Shown here: positions 1 through 8,228 of the stretch, piece by piece
How the letters are laid out: each line of letters begins with the position of its first letter
Position numbering within the stretch: position 1 is the stretch's first letter
The notes under the pieces: model-generated
What the model saw: only the letters and a program-made list of their open reading frames with translations
Database searches by the model: none
What the model was told of the DNA's origin: nothing
Source of the DNA: Planctomycetota bacterium
GTDB taxonomy: Bacteria; Planctomycetota; B129-G9
DNA: 13,216 nucleotides
Direction of reading: 5' to 3'
Assembly (NCBI GenBank): GCA_030622295.1
Contig: JAUXGI010000008.1
Coordinates: forward strand, 1-13,216
Position numbers and translations under genes: made by a program

Positions 1-78
1 CCCGGCCGACCTGTGCCCCCCCCTCGCCGCCCCGCCTGAGGCGGATGCCCCCCGGTCGCAGTCTTCTGGGATATGCTC

Positions 79-1257
79 TCAATGCCAGAGGGAGACGTAG
101 CGGTTGATGAGTTCGACCTGCAATCTGGTCTGGTCGGTTGTGTTGGCCGGGATGCGCAGGATTCTCGCGGCACGGGCCAAGTTATCCGGAGTCGGCTCGA
201 AGAGCAGCAGCGGCATGGCGTCAATCAGCCTCTCCCGCAACGGCAGCATGTAGCGCCTGGGTTCCGGCGCGGCGCCGAGACGCAGAATGTTGGCGGCACA
301 GTTCTTCAGCCTGCTTCCTCTCTCGCCCAGTTTCAACGGCACGGCCTCGGCGTATTCCCGCCACGTGGCGAAACCCCGCCCCCAGTGTTGCTCCTCCCAC
401 CACTTAAAGAAGGCGGCATGTCTTGCAACCGTCTCCTCGAACCAGCCTCGCAAATCCTTCTCTATCAAGGGCGCGAAATCCGGCCTGACTTTCTGCGCCA
501 GGGCTGCTTTGTACTGCTTGATTATGTCCTTGCCGTCCGGCAGGTCGCTCACGTTGAGAGAATCAGCGCGCTTGGCGCGTTCCACGTAGGACGCGCAGTA
601 TTTCCCCTCGCGTATCAGCAGGCAGTCCCCCAGCGCAAGGGCGGACTTGGACAGTTGAATGACGAGGTAAACCCGGTCGTTTGGGCTTTCTATCTGGTTT
701 TGCAGGAGCATGCGTCGGGCAATCAGCAGGCCGCCGGCCCGGTTAAACAGCAGGAGCGTTCCGTCCCAAAGGGGTATCCCCCGGGGATTCATTGACGGCA
801 TGGGTTCGAGCGCGTCCCGGTCTCCCCAGATGATTTTGTTGCCGACCTGTACCTCGTACCAGGCAATGATATTAGGCACGGCGGCCAGGTCGGCGGGGTC
901 GCGCATGTCCAGGTCCACCGCCACGCCGAGTTGCGTCTCCAGTTGAGCGGAGAGAGCCGCCAGGGCGCGTCGTATCCTGCGCCTTATGAAGACCGAGCGG
1001 CGCGGCACGACTACAAGGAGGTCGTAATCATTCACCGGACGCGGCTTCCCCTCGCGTGTTATCACGCCGCCTTCTCCGCGCCCGAAACCCCCTATCAGGG
1101 CGATTGCAGTCGCCGGGCAGAACGGCCGGACTGTTTCAAGAATGCCCGAAACGACAACTGTAAGGTCATTGCAGATATGCTCGCGTATCTCCCTTGTCTC
1201 ATCGAGACAGAATGGAGATTTGTCGGTATTCAGGCTTATCTTCTCTGTTGTTTCCAT
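79..1257 (-). CDS. Nucleotidyltransferase-fold (pol beta superfamily) protein
   Basis: A 392-residue protein whose N-terminal third carries the signature of the DNA polymerase beta-type nucleotidyltransferase superfamily. There is a GGFGRGEG glycine motif at residues 56-63, an NDYD (DxD-type) acidic pair at D77/D79, and a third acidic position in VDLDM (D115/D117). These residues normally bind two metal ions and the NTP. The rest (about 120-392) is mostly helical, rich in Arg, Leu and Trp, and has no motif I recognise. The substrate is unknown: antibiotic, tRNA or protein nucleotidylation all fit the fold. The start at METTEKIS was chosen because a perfect TATAAT lies only 7 bases upstream of it. 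The frame is open further upstream, to 1545, but that extension would cross the neighbouring gene's start and promoter. No Shine-Dalgarno is seen, so the mRNA may be leaderless. The gene is transcribed away from the zinc-ribbon gene. Confidence 0.8.
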   Translation of the reverse strand: METTEKISLNTDKSPFCLDETREIREHICNDLTVVVSGILETVRPFCPATAIALIGGFGRGEGGVITREGKPRPVNDYDLLVVVPRRSVFIRRRIRRALAALSAQLETQLGVAVDLDMRDPADLAAVPNIIAWYEVQVGNKIIWGDRDALEPMPSMNPRGIPLWDGTLLLFNRAGGLLIARRMLLQNQIESPNDRVYLVIQLSKSALALGDCLLIREGKYCASYVERAKRADSLNVSDLPDGKDIIKQYKAALAQKVRPDFAPLIEKDLRGWFEETVARHAAFFKWWEEQHWGRGFATWREYAEAVPLKLGERGSRLKNCAANILRLGAAPEPRRYMLPLRERLIDAMPLLLFEPTPDNLARAARILRIPANTTDQTRLQVELINRYVSLWH

Positions 1258-1264
1258 GACGGCG

Positions 1265-1292
1265 ATTATAGACCGGCAGTAAGGTTTTGCAA
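1265..1292 (-). promoter_or_regulatory. Putative sigma70-type promoter of the nucleotidyltransferase gene
   Basis: On the minus strand a TTGCAA -35-like box (1287-1292) is followed after 16 bases by a perfect TATAAT (1265-1270). Only 7 bases separate the -10 from the ATG at 1257, so transcription would start at or next to the start codon. The -35 match is 4 of 6. The call rests on the sequence pattern only. Confidence 0.5.
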
Positions 1293-1314
1293 GCATCCCC
1301 TTCTTGCTTTTGGA

Positions 1315-1344
1315 TTGACACGCATCGCGTACAGGCCTTATCAT
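1315..1344 (+). promoter_or_regulatory. Putative sigma70-type promoter of the zinc-ribbon membrane protein gene
   Basis: A perfect TTGACA (1315-1320) is followed by an 18-base spacer and TATCAT (1339-1344, 5 of 6 to consensus). The predicted start near 1351 would give a leader of about 37 bases before the ATG at 1388. That leader contains GAGGG at about 1371 as a possible ribosome site. Confidence 0.55.
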
Positions 1345-1387
1345 GTCCGGGCTTTCCTGACGTCTTCCACGAGGGACCTGGTATCCA

Positions 1388-2593
1388 ATGGGTTCAATTC
1401 GCTTCAAATGTGAGTGCGGCAAGGAATTCTCCGTGCCGGAGACCCTGGCGGGGAAGAAGGGTAGATGTCCGGGTTGCGGCAGCCTGGTGATTATTCCCGC
1501 AAAGGCCCCGATTCCGGGTGATGCCGACCGGGCAGCCGGTTCCACTGGAGAGGCGGGCGCTTCGTCACCGGCAAGCGGCGACCCTTATGGAGCGCCGGTG
1601 TCAGGCGCTGCGGTTCCTCACGTACCGTCTGCGGCGGCGGCGGGCATGATAGCGCCGTCCCATGCTCCGCCCGGGACGCCTCCTTATGCGGGGCCTTATC
1701 CGCCATCCCCGCTGTATCTGCCTCCATACGCTCCGCCCGGGTATTCTCCCCCTTATCCTCATGCACCTGCGCCCGTCCCGGGGTCGCCGGAGAATGAGCC
1801 GCGGCCTCACTATGTGCCTTCATCTCTTGAGGTTTCCGTGTCGGGCTGCATCAAGGAGGCATGGGGAGTGATTAAGGACAGCGCCGGCCATTTCGTCGCG
1901 GCTTCTTTCATATACCTGCCCCTTGTCTGGGGGCTGGTGTGGCTGCCTTACTTTATTGGCTGGGGGATATTTGCGTTTCTTGCGCCGCCTTTTTTCGCAG
2001 GGATGCATTATTTCTGCCTGAAGAAACTTCGCGGCCAGACGGCCCGCCCGTGGGAGTTGTTCAGGGGATTCAAAGTGTACGGCAGTTCACTGGGCGCCTT
2101 TCTTCTCATACACGCCCTGCCGGGCCTGGCTTTTGTTCCGACGATAATCCTGTCGTCAGCATTCAGCCGACCCTGGTTCAGAATGTGGCCGAGTCCTGTC
2201 GCCATTTTCGGCGTCATCGGCACGGTCGCTGCGCTTGCGGTCTCGATTACGGTGATGGTCGGCTATTCCCTCACCTATTTCTTCATTGTCGACAGGGGAA
2301 TGGGGCCGTGGGCGTCGATGGTATCCAGTTGGCGGATGGCGTGGCAGGAGAAGTGGAGGATATTGGCTATCCTGATTCTTGCATATCTTGCCAACGTTGT
2401 CGGGGCCTTGCTGTTGGCGGTGGGGCTTTGCGTGACCCTGCCGCTGAGTTTTGTCGCGCTGGCGTCTGTGTATCACAGGCTGAGCCTGGCGCAGTACCAG
2501 CGTGCAACGGCGGAGGTGAAGGCAGAGCCGCGGGACCGCATGTCTCATGTCCCTGAACGGGAGCGGCGGCCGACCGATGAATGCGCTTATTGA
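1388..2593 (+). CDS. Zinc-ribbon, Pro-rich linker, multi-pass membrane protein
   Basis: A 401-residue three-part protein. Residues 1-35 form a small putative zinc ribbon with C8-x-C10 and C27-x2-C30 (motif CECGK...RCPGCG), a type frequent at the N-terminus of planctomycete proteins. Residues about 40-148 are a low-complexity linker rich in Pro, Ala, Gly and Tyr with repeated PPY/PPG patterns. Residues about 150-365 contain roughly five to six hydrophobic segments (about 171-187, 189-206, 234-257, 270-300, 322-348, 349-362). A W-x3-W-x6-W pattern (W308 to W323 region) precedes the last pair, which resembles uncharacterised DUF975/YciC-like integral membrane proteins. The C-terminal 40 residues are charged. 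No catalytic motif is visible and the function is unknown; the ribbon and linker probably face the cytoplasm. The gene ends 11 bases from the convergent pilB stop, with no terminator hairpin visible between them. Confidence 0.85.
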   Translation: MGSIRFKCECGKEFSVPETLAGKKGRCPGCGSLVIIPAKAPIPGDADRAAGSTGEAGASSPASGDPYGAPVSGAAVPHVPSAAAAGMIAPSHAPPGTPPYAGPYPPSPLYLPPYAPPGYSPPYPHAPAPVPGSPENEPRPHYVPSSLEVSVSGCIKEAWGVIKDSAGHFVAASFIYLPLVWGLVWLPYFIGWGIFAFLAPPFFAGMHYFCLKKLRGQTARPWELFRGFKVYGSSLGAFLLIHALPGLAFVPTIILSSAFSRPWFRMWPSPVAIFGVIGTVAALAVSITVMVGYSLTYFFIVDRGMGPWASMVSSWRMAWQEKWRILAILILAYLANVVGALLLAVGLCVTLPLSFVALASVYHRLSLAQYQRATAEVKAEPRDRMSHVPERERRPTDECAY

Positions 2594-2604
2594 TATGGTG
2601 CGGT

Positions 2605-4314
2605 TTAGTCGGCCATGGTGACGCGGAGGACTTCTTCGATGGAGGTGTTGCCTCTCAGCACGTTTAGCAGTCCGCAGCGCCGCAGACTTACCATGCCCAG
2701 GCTCAGGGCATGTTCTTTGATTTCAATTTGATTGGCACCGTTGATGATCAGTTTTTTGATGTTGTCATCCATGAATAGGGTTTCCAGCAGAGCAAAGCGG
2801 CCGCGGTAGCCTTCCACGCAACGGTTGCAGCCGCGTGCCCTGTAAATCCTGGCGTCCTTTATCTCTTCCGGCTTCACGCCTATGGAAAGCAGCCTTTCCT
2901 CGGGAATCTCTACTTCCTCCCTGCAAAGCGGACACAGTCTTCGCGCGAGTCTCTGGGCGCTGACAAGGAGGGTGCTCGATGCCACCAGGAACGGATCCAC
3001 GCCCATGTCCACCAGTCTGGTCACGGCGCTGGGCGCGTCGTTGGTGTGGAGGGTGCTCAGGACCAGGTGACCTGTGAGCGCCGCCTTCACGGCGATATCG
3101 ACCGTTTCGGTGTCTCGGATTTCACCGACCATGATTATGTCCGGGTCCTGACGCAATATCGAGCGCAAGGCGGCGGCAAATGTAAGGCCGCGCTTGATGC
3201 TCACCGGCACCTGTATTATTCCCGACAGTTCGTACTCAACGGGGTCCTCTACGGTGACTATGTTGTCCTGAATTCTCATTACTTCCTTGAGGGAAGAGTA
3301 GAGCGTGGTGCTCTTGCCGCTGCCGGTGGGGCCGGTGACGAGGATCATTCCGAACGGTGCCGCGAGGGCGTTCCGGAGGTCGTTGAGGGACTTTTCCTCG
3401 AAGCCGAGACTGTCCAGGCTCAGGGCAAGGTTTGACGTGTCGAGCACGCGAAGGACGACCTTCTCGCCGTGAATCGTGGGCAGCACGGACACGCGGAAGT
3501 CCACCGCGCGTCCTTCCACCTTCAATCGGAACTTTCCGTCCTGCGGCTTGCGCCGCTCGGCTATGTCGAGACCGGCCAGCACCTTGATGCGCGAGGTAAT
3601 AGCGCCGGCCATCTGGCGCGGGGGGCTGATGGCCTCGCGCAACAGGCCGTCCTGGCGGTATCGTACCCGCAGTTTTTTCTCCATCGGCTCGATGTGAATG
3701 TCGCTGACCCTGTCGTGTATTGCCTGCGCGATGACGAGGTTCACGATTTTTATGACCGGCGACTCTTCATCCGAGTCGGTCAGTTCGGCCAGGTTGATTT
3801 CTTCATCATCCTCTTCGGCCTTGGCCACTTCGACCGAGGGTTGCGCCATGCCCTCGAAGATTTCCTCCATCGCCTGTTCGTTGGGATTGTAGGCGGCGGG
3901 AATGGCGCGGCGTATGCGGTAGGTCGTGCTGACGGCGAGTTGCAGGTCGCAGCCGGTCATAATGCGCAGGTCGTCCAGTTTCAGCACGTCGAACGGGTTT
4001 GCGACGGCCAGCGTCAGGGTGTTTCCCAACTTTGAGATGGGCACAACGTCGTTCGCCCTGGCCAGGTCCTGGGGGAAAGCCGCCAGGACGTCGTCGTCCG
4101 GAGTGTAGCTCTCCAGGTCTATGGGTGAAAGGTTGGTCTCCGCGGCGATAGCGCTAAGGAGCGCCTTCTCGTCCACTTTGCTCTCGGCGATAACGATTTC
4201 GCTGAGGGGTTTTTTCTCCTCCGCGCATCGTTTGAGCAGTCCGGCTGCGGTCTCTTCGTCGAGAAGCCCGTGTTTTTCCATCAGTTTCTTGAGCCGCTTG
4301 TCGAACTTCGCCAT
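2605..4314 (-). CDS. pilB: Type IV pilus assembly ATPase PilB (GspE/PulE family)
   Basis: A 569-residue hexameric secretion ATPase of the PilB/GspE family, which powers pilus polymerisation at the inner membrane. The N-terminal MshEN/T2SSE_N domain covers about residues 1-145. An acidic linker (EEDDEEINLAELTDSDEE, about 167-184) follows, then the N2 domain. The motor core has Walker A GPTGSGKST (328-336), Asp box TVEDPVEY (354-361), Walker B DPDIIMVGEIRD (390-401) and His box TGHLVLSTLHTND (414-426). Two cysteine pairs, C461/C464 and C496/C499, form the zinc site typical of PilB and GspE. The length is normal for the family. The start codon is one base after the stop of the MshEN-like gene (TAG, one base, ATG), with AAGG about 7 bases upstream. 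It is the last gene of a pilT-mshEN-pilB operon. A GspE of a type II secretion system cannot be excluded, but adjacency to pilT favours type IV pili. No pilC, pilM or pilin gene is in the window. Confidence 0.93.
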   Translation of the reverse strand: MAKFDKRLKKLMEKHGLLDEETAAGLLKRCAEEKKPLSEIVIAESKVDEKALLSAIAAETNLSPIDLESYTPDDDVLAAFPQDLARANDVVPISKLGNTLTLAVANPFDVLKLDDLRIMTGCDLQLAVSTTYRIRRAIPAAYNPNEQAMEEIFEGMAQPSVEVAKAEEDDEEINLAELTDSDEESPVIKIVNLVIAQAIHDRVSDIHIEPMEKKLRVRYRQDGLLREAISPPRQMAGAITSRIKVLAGLDIAERRKPQDGKFRLKVEGRAVDFRVSVLPTIHGEKVVLRVLDTSNLALSLDSLGFEEKSLNDLRNALAAPFGMILVTGPTGSGKSTTLYSSLKEVMRIQDNIVTVEDPVEYELSGIIQVPVSIKRGLTFAAALRSILRQDPDIIMVGEIRDTETVDIAVKAALTGHLVLSTLHTNDAPSAVTRLVDMGVDPFLVASSTLLVSAQRLARRLCPLCREEVEIPEERLLSIGVKPEEIKDARIYRARGCNRCVEGYRGRFALLETLFMDDNIKKLIINGANQIEIKEHALSLGMVSLRRCGLLNVLRGNTSIEEVLRVTMAD

Positions 4315-4315
4315 T

Positions 4316-4783
4316 CTACGCCTTTTGCTTGTTTAGTTGTAACTGTTCCTTGAGTGAACGTATGGCCATTGTCACCGAACCGAGCGTGGAGACGTACAGC
4401 CTCGATTTCAGGCCGCTGGCGGTTTCGATTTCTTCAATCACGCGCCGAGGCAGCACTTCGGCGATTGCGATGATTAGCAGGTCGCCGATCTTGTCCATTG
4501 GGACGAAGTGGTGGGTCTCGCATAAGTCCAGCGGCAGGCTCTCAAAGACTTCACGCTTCACGAAGTACCTGGTTGCATCGAGGTACGGCAGGGAAAGGTG
4601 GCGGCAGAGAGCCCCGGCCACGTCTTTCTCGGATACGAGACCCAGATTGATTGCGGCCTCAGGAGGGGTCTCGCTCAGGTCTTGTGCCCGTGCCGTTGCC
4701 TGCTTTGCCCCGTTCTTGTCCAGCAGGCCTTCGTGAAGCAGCAACTCCATGGTCGTTTCTTCCATCCTTCGTGTTACCCTCAT
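4316..4783 (-). CDS. Standalone MshEN (GspE N-terminal)-like domain protein
   Basis: A 155-residue protein resembling only the N-terminal domain of PilB/GspE, without any ATPase motifs. Two degenerate copies of the MshEN repeat are visible. The first is around ELLLHEGLLDKNGAKQA (residues 13-29), the second around AINLGLVSEKDVAGALCRHL (about 44-63), followed by the SLPYLD strand typical of the family. A DLLIIAIAEVLP stretch matches the later 'L.VA..dP' part of the domain. MshEN domains bind cyclic di-GMP in some pilus ATPases, but the canonical RLG arginine is not evident here, so binding is uncertain. The start at 4783 overlaps the pilT stop (ATGA) and is preceded by GGAG 9 bases upstream; internal starts at 4765 or 4750 are possible. 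Sitting between pilT and pilB, it is probably an accessory or regulator of the pilus motors (inference). Confidence 0.8.
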   Translation of the reverse strand: MRVTRRMEETTMELLLHEGLLDKNGAKQATARAQDLSETPPEAAINLGLVSEKDVAGALCRHLSLPYLDATRYFVKREVFESLPLDLCETHHFVPMDKIGDLLIIAIAEVLPRRVIEEIETASGLKSRLYVSTLGSVTMAIRSLKEQLQLNKQKA

Positions 4784-5886
4784 CGCATGGTTCTCCTTGT
4801 GCCTTGAGCGGAGACGGCCATCCCTCCCTTTTCGAAGGTTCTTGCCAGGTCGTCGGGGGCGGTCGTTCGGGTAAACGCCTCCTCTCGTGTTATGGTTCCG
4901 CGCACCACCGCTTCATAAAGAGACTGGTTCATTGTGTGCATGCCGAACTTTCCGCCGGTCTGGATGATGGAGTATATCTGGTGTGCCTTGTCGTCGCGTA
5001 TCAGCGCGCGCACGGCGGAGTTGGCTACGAGTATTTCACAGACCAGCGCGCGGCCGGTCCCGTCGGCCTGCGGTATCAGTTGCTGGCCGAAAACCGCCTG
5101 CAGAGTAAACGAGAGCATCGTGCGAACCTGCTGCTGCTGATACGCCGGGAAGACGTCTATTATGCGGTTTATCGTTTGAACGGAGTCACTGGTGTGCAGG
5201 GTGGCGAATGTCAGGTGTCCCGTTTCGGAGATAGTAAGCGCCGCCTCGATGGTCTCCTGGTCGCGCATCTCGCCGATGAGCACGATGTCCGGATCCTGAC
5301 GGAGGATCGTCCGCAAGGACTCCTTGAATCCGTGCGTGTCGCTGCCGACCTCGCGCTGGTTCAGCAGGCACCGCTTGTTGCGATGGATGAATTCTATCGG
5401 GTCCTCAATAGTTATGATGTGTGCGGTTCGGGTGTTGTTGATGTAGTCGAGCATCGCCGCCAGGGTGGAGGACTTGCCGCTGCCGGTCGCTCCGGTGACC
5501 AGTACCAGGCCCTTCGGCATGTTGCAAAGCCACTGGCACAACTGCGTCGGCAGACCCAGTTCCTCGAACCCCCTTATGTCGTAGGGTATCATCCTGAGTA
5601 CCCCTCCGACGGCGCCTCGCTGTCTGAAGACATTTGTCCTGAAGCGCCCCAGATCCTGTATCCCGAAGGAAAGGTCGAGTTCCAGTTCCTTCTCGTACTT
5701 CGCGATCTGGTCGCTGTCCAGGATGCTGTACATCAGGCGCTGTGTGTCCTTCGGGGTCAGTCTCTCTTCCGTCATGTCGATAAGGGTCCCGTCGACTCGG
5801 GCCTTCGGCGGCGAGCCGGCGGTGATATGCAGGTCGGACCCGGCCCTGTCAACCAGTTGCTGCAACAAGTCTTCCATCGTAATCAT
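4780..5886 (-). CDS. pilT: Type IV pilus retraction ATPase PilT
   Basis: A 368-residue PilT-family hexameric ATPase that drives pilus retraction and twitching at the cytoplasmic side of the inner membrane. Visible motifs are the N-terminal SDLHITAG (17-24), Walker A GATGSGKS (132-139), Asp box IEDPIEF (160-166), Walker B DPDIVLIGEMRD (198-209) and His box TGHLTFATLHTSD (222-234). A near-canonical AIRNLIRE-type motif follows, read here as AVRALIRDDK (291-300), which is needed for retraction in studied PilT proteins. The start at 5886 (MITMEDLL) fits the family length and has GGAG 8 bases upstream. The frame is open to 5958, but that extension shows no homology. Compared with PilB it lacks the MshEN domain and the zinc cysteines. 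It is the first gene of the operon, and its stop overlaps the next start. The leader of about 150 bases contains two hairpins. Confidence 0.93.
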   Translation of the reverse strand: MITMEDLLQQLVDRAGSDLHITAGSPPKARVDGTLIDMTEERLTPKDTQRLMYSILDSDQIAKYEKELELDLSFGIQDLGRFRTNVFRQRGAVGGVLRMIPYDIRGFEELGLPTQLCQWLCNMPKGLVLVTGATGSGKSSTLAAMLDYINNTRTAHIITIEDPIEFIHRNKRCLLNQREVGSDTHGFKESLRTILRQDPDIVLIGEMRDQETIEAALTISETGHLTFATLHTSDSVQTINRIIDVFPAYQQQQVRTMLSFTLQAVFGQQLIPQADGTGRALVCEILVANSAVRALIRDDKAHQIYSIIQTGGKFGMHTMNQSLYEAVVRGTITREEAFTRTTAPDDLARTFEKGGMAVSAQGTRRTMR

Positions 5887-5940
5887 TCGTGTTTTCTCCG
5901 GCTGGGCGCCGGGCAGATGACTGCCGGCGAGCGTACTAGC

Positions 5941-6005
5941 GCACTGTTGCTTTTGCACAGTGCGAGTGTGGTGAAGGTACGATTTGACCGTCCCCGCCGG
6001 GACGG
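5941..6005 (-). other. Two hairpins in the fusA-pilT intergenic region
   Basis: Between the EF-G-like stop and pilT are two inverted repeats. A CCGTCCC/GGGACGG 7-base stem with a 4-base loop lies at 5988-6005. A GCACTG..CAGTGC stem with an inner TGC/GCA and TTTT loop lies at 5941-5963. Neither is followed by a T-run on the minus strand, so they are not clear intrinsic terminators. They may attenuate read-through from the upstream gene or shape the pilT leader. I found no convincing promoter in this gap. Confidence 0.4.
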
Positions 6006-6044
6006 AGTGGCATGGTCGATTGAATGGATTACCGGGCTGCGGGT

Positions 6045-8084
6045 CTATTCCTCTTCACTCGCCTTCTTGGAACGCGCGATGATTTCTTCGGCGAGACGGG
6101 CCGGTACCACGTCGTAATGAGAGAACTCAATAGTGTACGAACCCTCTCCGCCGGTCATGCTGCGCAATTCCGTGGAGTATCTTCCTATCTCCTTCATCGG
6201 CACCTGAGCCTTGATAACTTGAAGGTTTCCCATGGAATCCATACCGGCGATGCGCCCGCGTCGCCCGCTGAGGTCGCCGGTGATGTCGCCCATAAACTTG
6301 CCGGGGACCGTGACCTCGATATTGACTATCGGCTCAAGCAGTACCGGCTTGGAATTCAGGAAGCCATCCTGAAAGGCCCTCGCCCCGGCGATCTTGAAGG
6401 ATTGCTCGTCGGAGTCCACCGAGTGGTAGGAACCGTCATAAACATCCGCTTTTACGTCCGCCACGGGATATCCCGCCAGGACGCCCTTCTCAAGCCGTTC
6501 ACGTACGCCCTTCTCAATGGCGGGCATGAAGTTCGACGGAATCGCCCCGCCGAACACCGAATTGTTGAACTCAAATCCCGCGCCGCGCTCCAGCGGCTCC
6601 AGGCGCATGTAGCACTCGCCGAACTGGCCGCGGCCGCCGGTCTGCTTCTTATGCCTGTAGTGGCCTTCCCCCTTGGCCGTGACTGTCTCCAGATACGGGA
6701 TCTTCGGCTCTTTTGCAGTTATCCCCACCTCGAAACGGCTCTGCAGACGGGCTATCATTACGTCCAGATGAAACTGGCTCAAGCCCCGGATGACCAACTC
6801 CTTCGTCTGACGGTCACGCTCCACCTGAAATGTCGGATCCTCGTCCGCAAGTTTCTGCAACGACGAACTTATCTTCTGCTCGTCCTTGCGGCTCTTCGGC
6901 TCCACCGCCAGCGACACCATCGGCCTGGGAAATTCTATCGCCTTCACGTTCAGGCCCGGTTCCTCCCCGCACAGAGTGTCATTGACCTGTATGGTCTCAA
7001 CTTTGGCTATTGCGGCTATATCCCCGGTGATAATCTCCTGCACATTCTCGGTCTCCTTGCCCTGAACGGCCAGCAGATGGCCCGTGCGCTCGCTCTTGCC
7101 GACACGCGGATTATAGATGGACGTCTCCGACTTCAGCGAGCCGGACAGGACCCTGAAGAAACACAGTTTCCCCACAAACGGGTCGATGTTGACCTTGAAG
7201 ACCTGCGCGCAAAACTTTTCCGACGCAAGGTCGACGGGCGTTTCGTTTCCTTCGGCGTCCACGCTCACGCGCGTTGTCCCTTCCAGACGCGAGGGACAAA
7301 ACCGCGCCACAAAGTCGAGGAGCTCTTCCACCCCGGCGGCGCCGGCCGCCACAGTGCACAGAATCGGCGTGACATCTCGACGCGCAATCGCCCTGGCGAA
7401 AATCGTGGCCACCTCCTCTTCCGACACGCCGCCCTCTTCCAGGTACTTCTCCATAAGCGCTTCGTCGGATTCCACGATGCTTTCAATGAGTTGCTGGTGT
7501 GCATCCTCCACGCTGCCCCCCAGGGTCGGCCGCGGGCCGCCGGAAGGACTCAGCACGTTCTCCACACCCTTAAACTCGTGGCCTGCGCCCACCGGCAAAT
7601 TGAACGGCACACACCCCTTGCCGAAGGCCTCCCGAATCTCCGCAAGGAGTTTATCAAAATCGATATTCTCGCCGTCCATGCGGTTGATGACTATTACGCG
7701 CCCCAGGTCGTGCTTCTCCGCCAGGTCCCACATCTTGCGGGTGTTCAGTTCCAGACCTGCATTGGCGTTCACTACGATAATCGCCGTCTCCGCCGCCGCC
7801 ATGCCCGATATCGCCATGCCCGTGAAGTCCGGATAGCCCGGAGCGTCGATGATGTTTATATGTGCGCCGTCATGAGCACAGCGCAGGTTCGAATCGTTGA
7901 TAGAAATCTTGCGTTCTTTTTCGTCCGGTGCGAAGTCGCTTACGGTATTGCCTTCATCAATGCTCCCCATCTTGTTAATCGCGCCTGTCTTGAACAGCAT
8001 CGCCTCGGCCAGTGTCGTCTTGCCGCAGCCGCCATGACCCAACAGCACGATATTCCTGATGTCCTTTGTCTGATACTTCGCCAT
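6045..8084 (-). CDS. fusA: Elongation factor G-like translational GTPase (EF-G-2 type)
   Basis: A 679-residue protein with the full EF-G domain order: GTPase domain (1 to about 265), domain II (about 290-375), III (about 385-460), IV (about 465-580) and V (about 585-665). G1 is GHGGCGKT (16-23). The switch I motif reads RKISI (58-62) instead of RGITI. G3 is DAPGYPD (80-86), so the usual catalytic His is Tyr84. G4 is NRMD (134-137) instead of NKMD. Domain IV keeps the tip loop SYHSVDSDE (552-560) that enters the decoding centre. These features fit the EF-G-2/FusA2 side family (as in Thermus EF-G-2, which also has DAPGY) better than the main translocase, so the fusA symbol is used loosely; a second, canonical fusA is expected elsewhere. 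GGAGG lies 7 bases before the ATG. The gene is preceded by its own promoter. Confidence 0.88.
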   Translation of the reverse strand: MAKYQTKDIRNIVLLGHGGCGKTTLAEAMLFKTGAINKMGSIDEGNTVSDFAPDEKERKISINDSNLRCAHDGAHINIIDAPGYPDFTGMAISGMAAAETAIIVVNANAGLELNTRKMWDLAEKHDLGRVIVINRMDGENIDFDKLLAEIREAFGKGCVPFNLPVGAGHEFKGVENVLSPSGGPRPTLGGSVEDAHQQLIESIVESDEALMEKYLEEGGVSEEEVATIFARAIARRDVTPILCTVAAGAAGVEELLDFVARFCPSRLEGTTRVSVDAEGNETPVDLASEKFCAQVFKVNIDPFVGKLCFFRVLSGSLKSETSIYNPRVGKSERTGHLLAVQGKETENVQEIITGDIAAIAKVETIQVNDTLCGEEPGLNVKAIEFPRPMVSLAVEPKSRKDEQKISSSLQKLADEDPTFQVERDRQTKELVIRGLSQFHLDVMIARLQSRFEVGITAKEPKIPYLETVTAKGEGHYRHKKQTGGRGQFGECYMRLEPLERGAGFEFNNSVFGGAIPSNFMPAIEKGVRERLEKGVLAGYPVADVKADVYDGSYHSVDSDEQSFKIAGARAFQDGFLNSKPVLLEPIVNIEVTVPGKFMGDITGDLSGRRGRIAGMDSMGNLQVIKAQVPMKEIGRYSTELRSMTGGEGSYTIEFSHYDVVPARLAEEIIARSKKASEEE

Positions 8085-8130
8085 GGGGAATCCTCCGGTT
8101 TTCCGCCCCGTATTCCGTCAAAAGTGTGGC

Positions 8131-8159
8131 ATGTTATCACAGTTCCATTCCATTTTCAA
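8131..8159 (-). promoter_or_regulatory. Putative sigma70-type promoter of the EF-G-like gene
   Basis: On the minus strand TTGAAA (8154-8159, 5 of 6) is followed by a 17-base spacer and TAACAT (8131-8136, 4 of 6). This leaves about 40 bases to the ATG at 8084, including the GGAGG ribosome site. Confidence 0.5.
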
Positions 8160-8228
8160 GCAATCTCGTCCCGTGCCGGGCATGCAAGAATTCCTGGTCA
8201 GGCCCGATGCGCGGGCTTTAGCGAGGGG

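Noticed and set aside
28..53. CCGCC/GGCGG inverted repeat past the nucleotidyltransferase stop as a terminator
   Set aside because: The stem is only 5 bases in a very GC-rich stretch with no T-run on the minus strand. It can arise by composition alone.
1258..1545. In-frame upstream extension of the nucleotidyltransferase (96 more residues)
   Set aside because: It would run through a perfect TATAAT and into the divergent zinc-ribbon gene. The extra residues look like translated antisense with no family similarity.
4651..6117. Long plus-strand open frame opposite pilT and the MshEN gene
   Set aside because: It is antisense to well-conserved PilT motifs, with no recognisable domain and no ribosome site of note.
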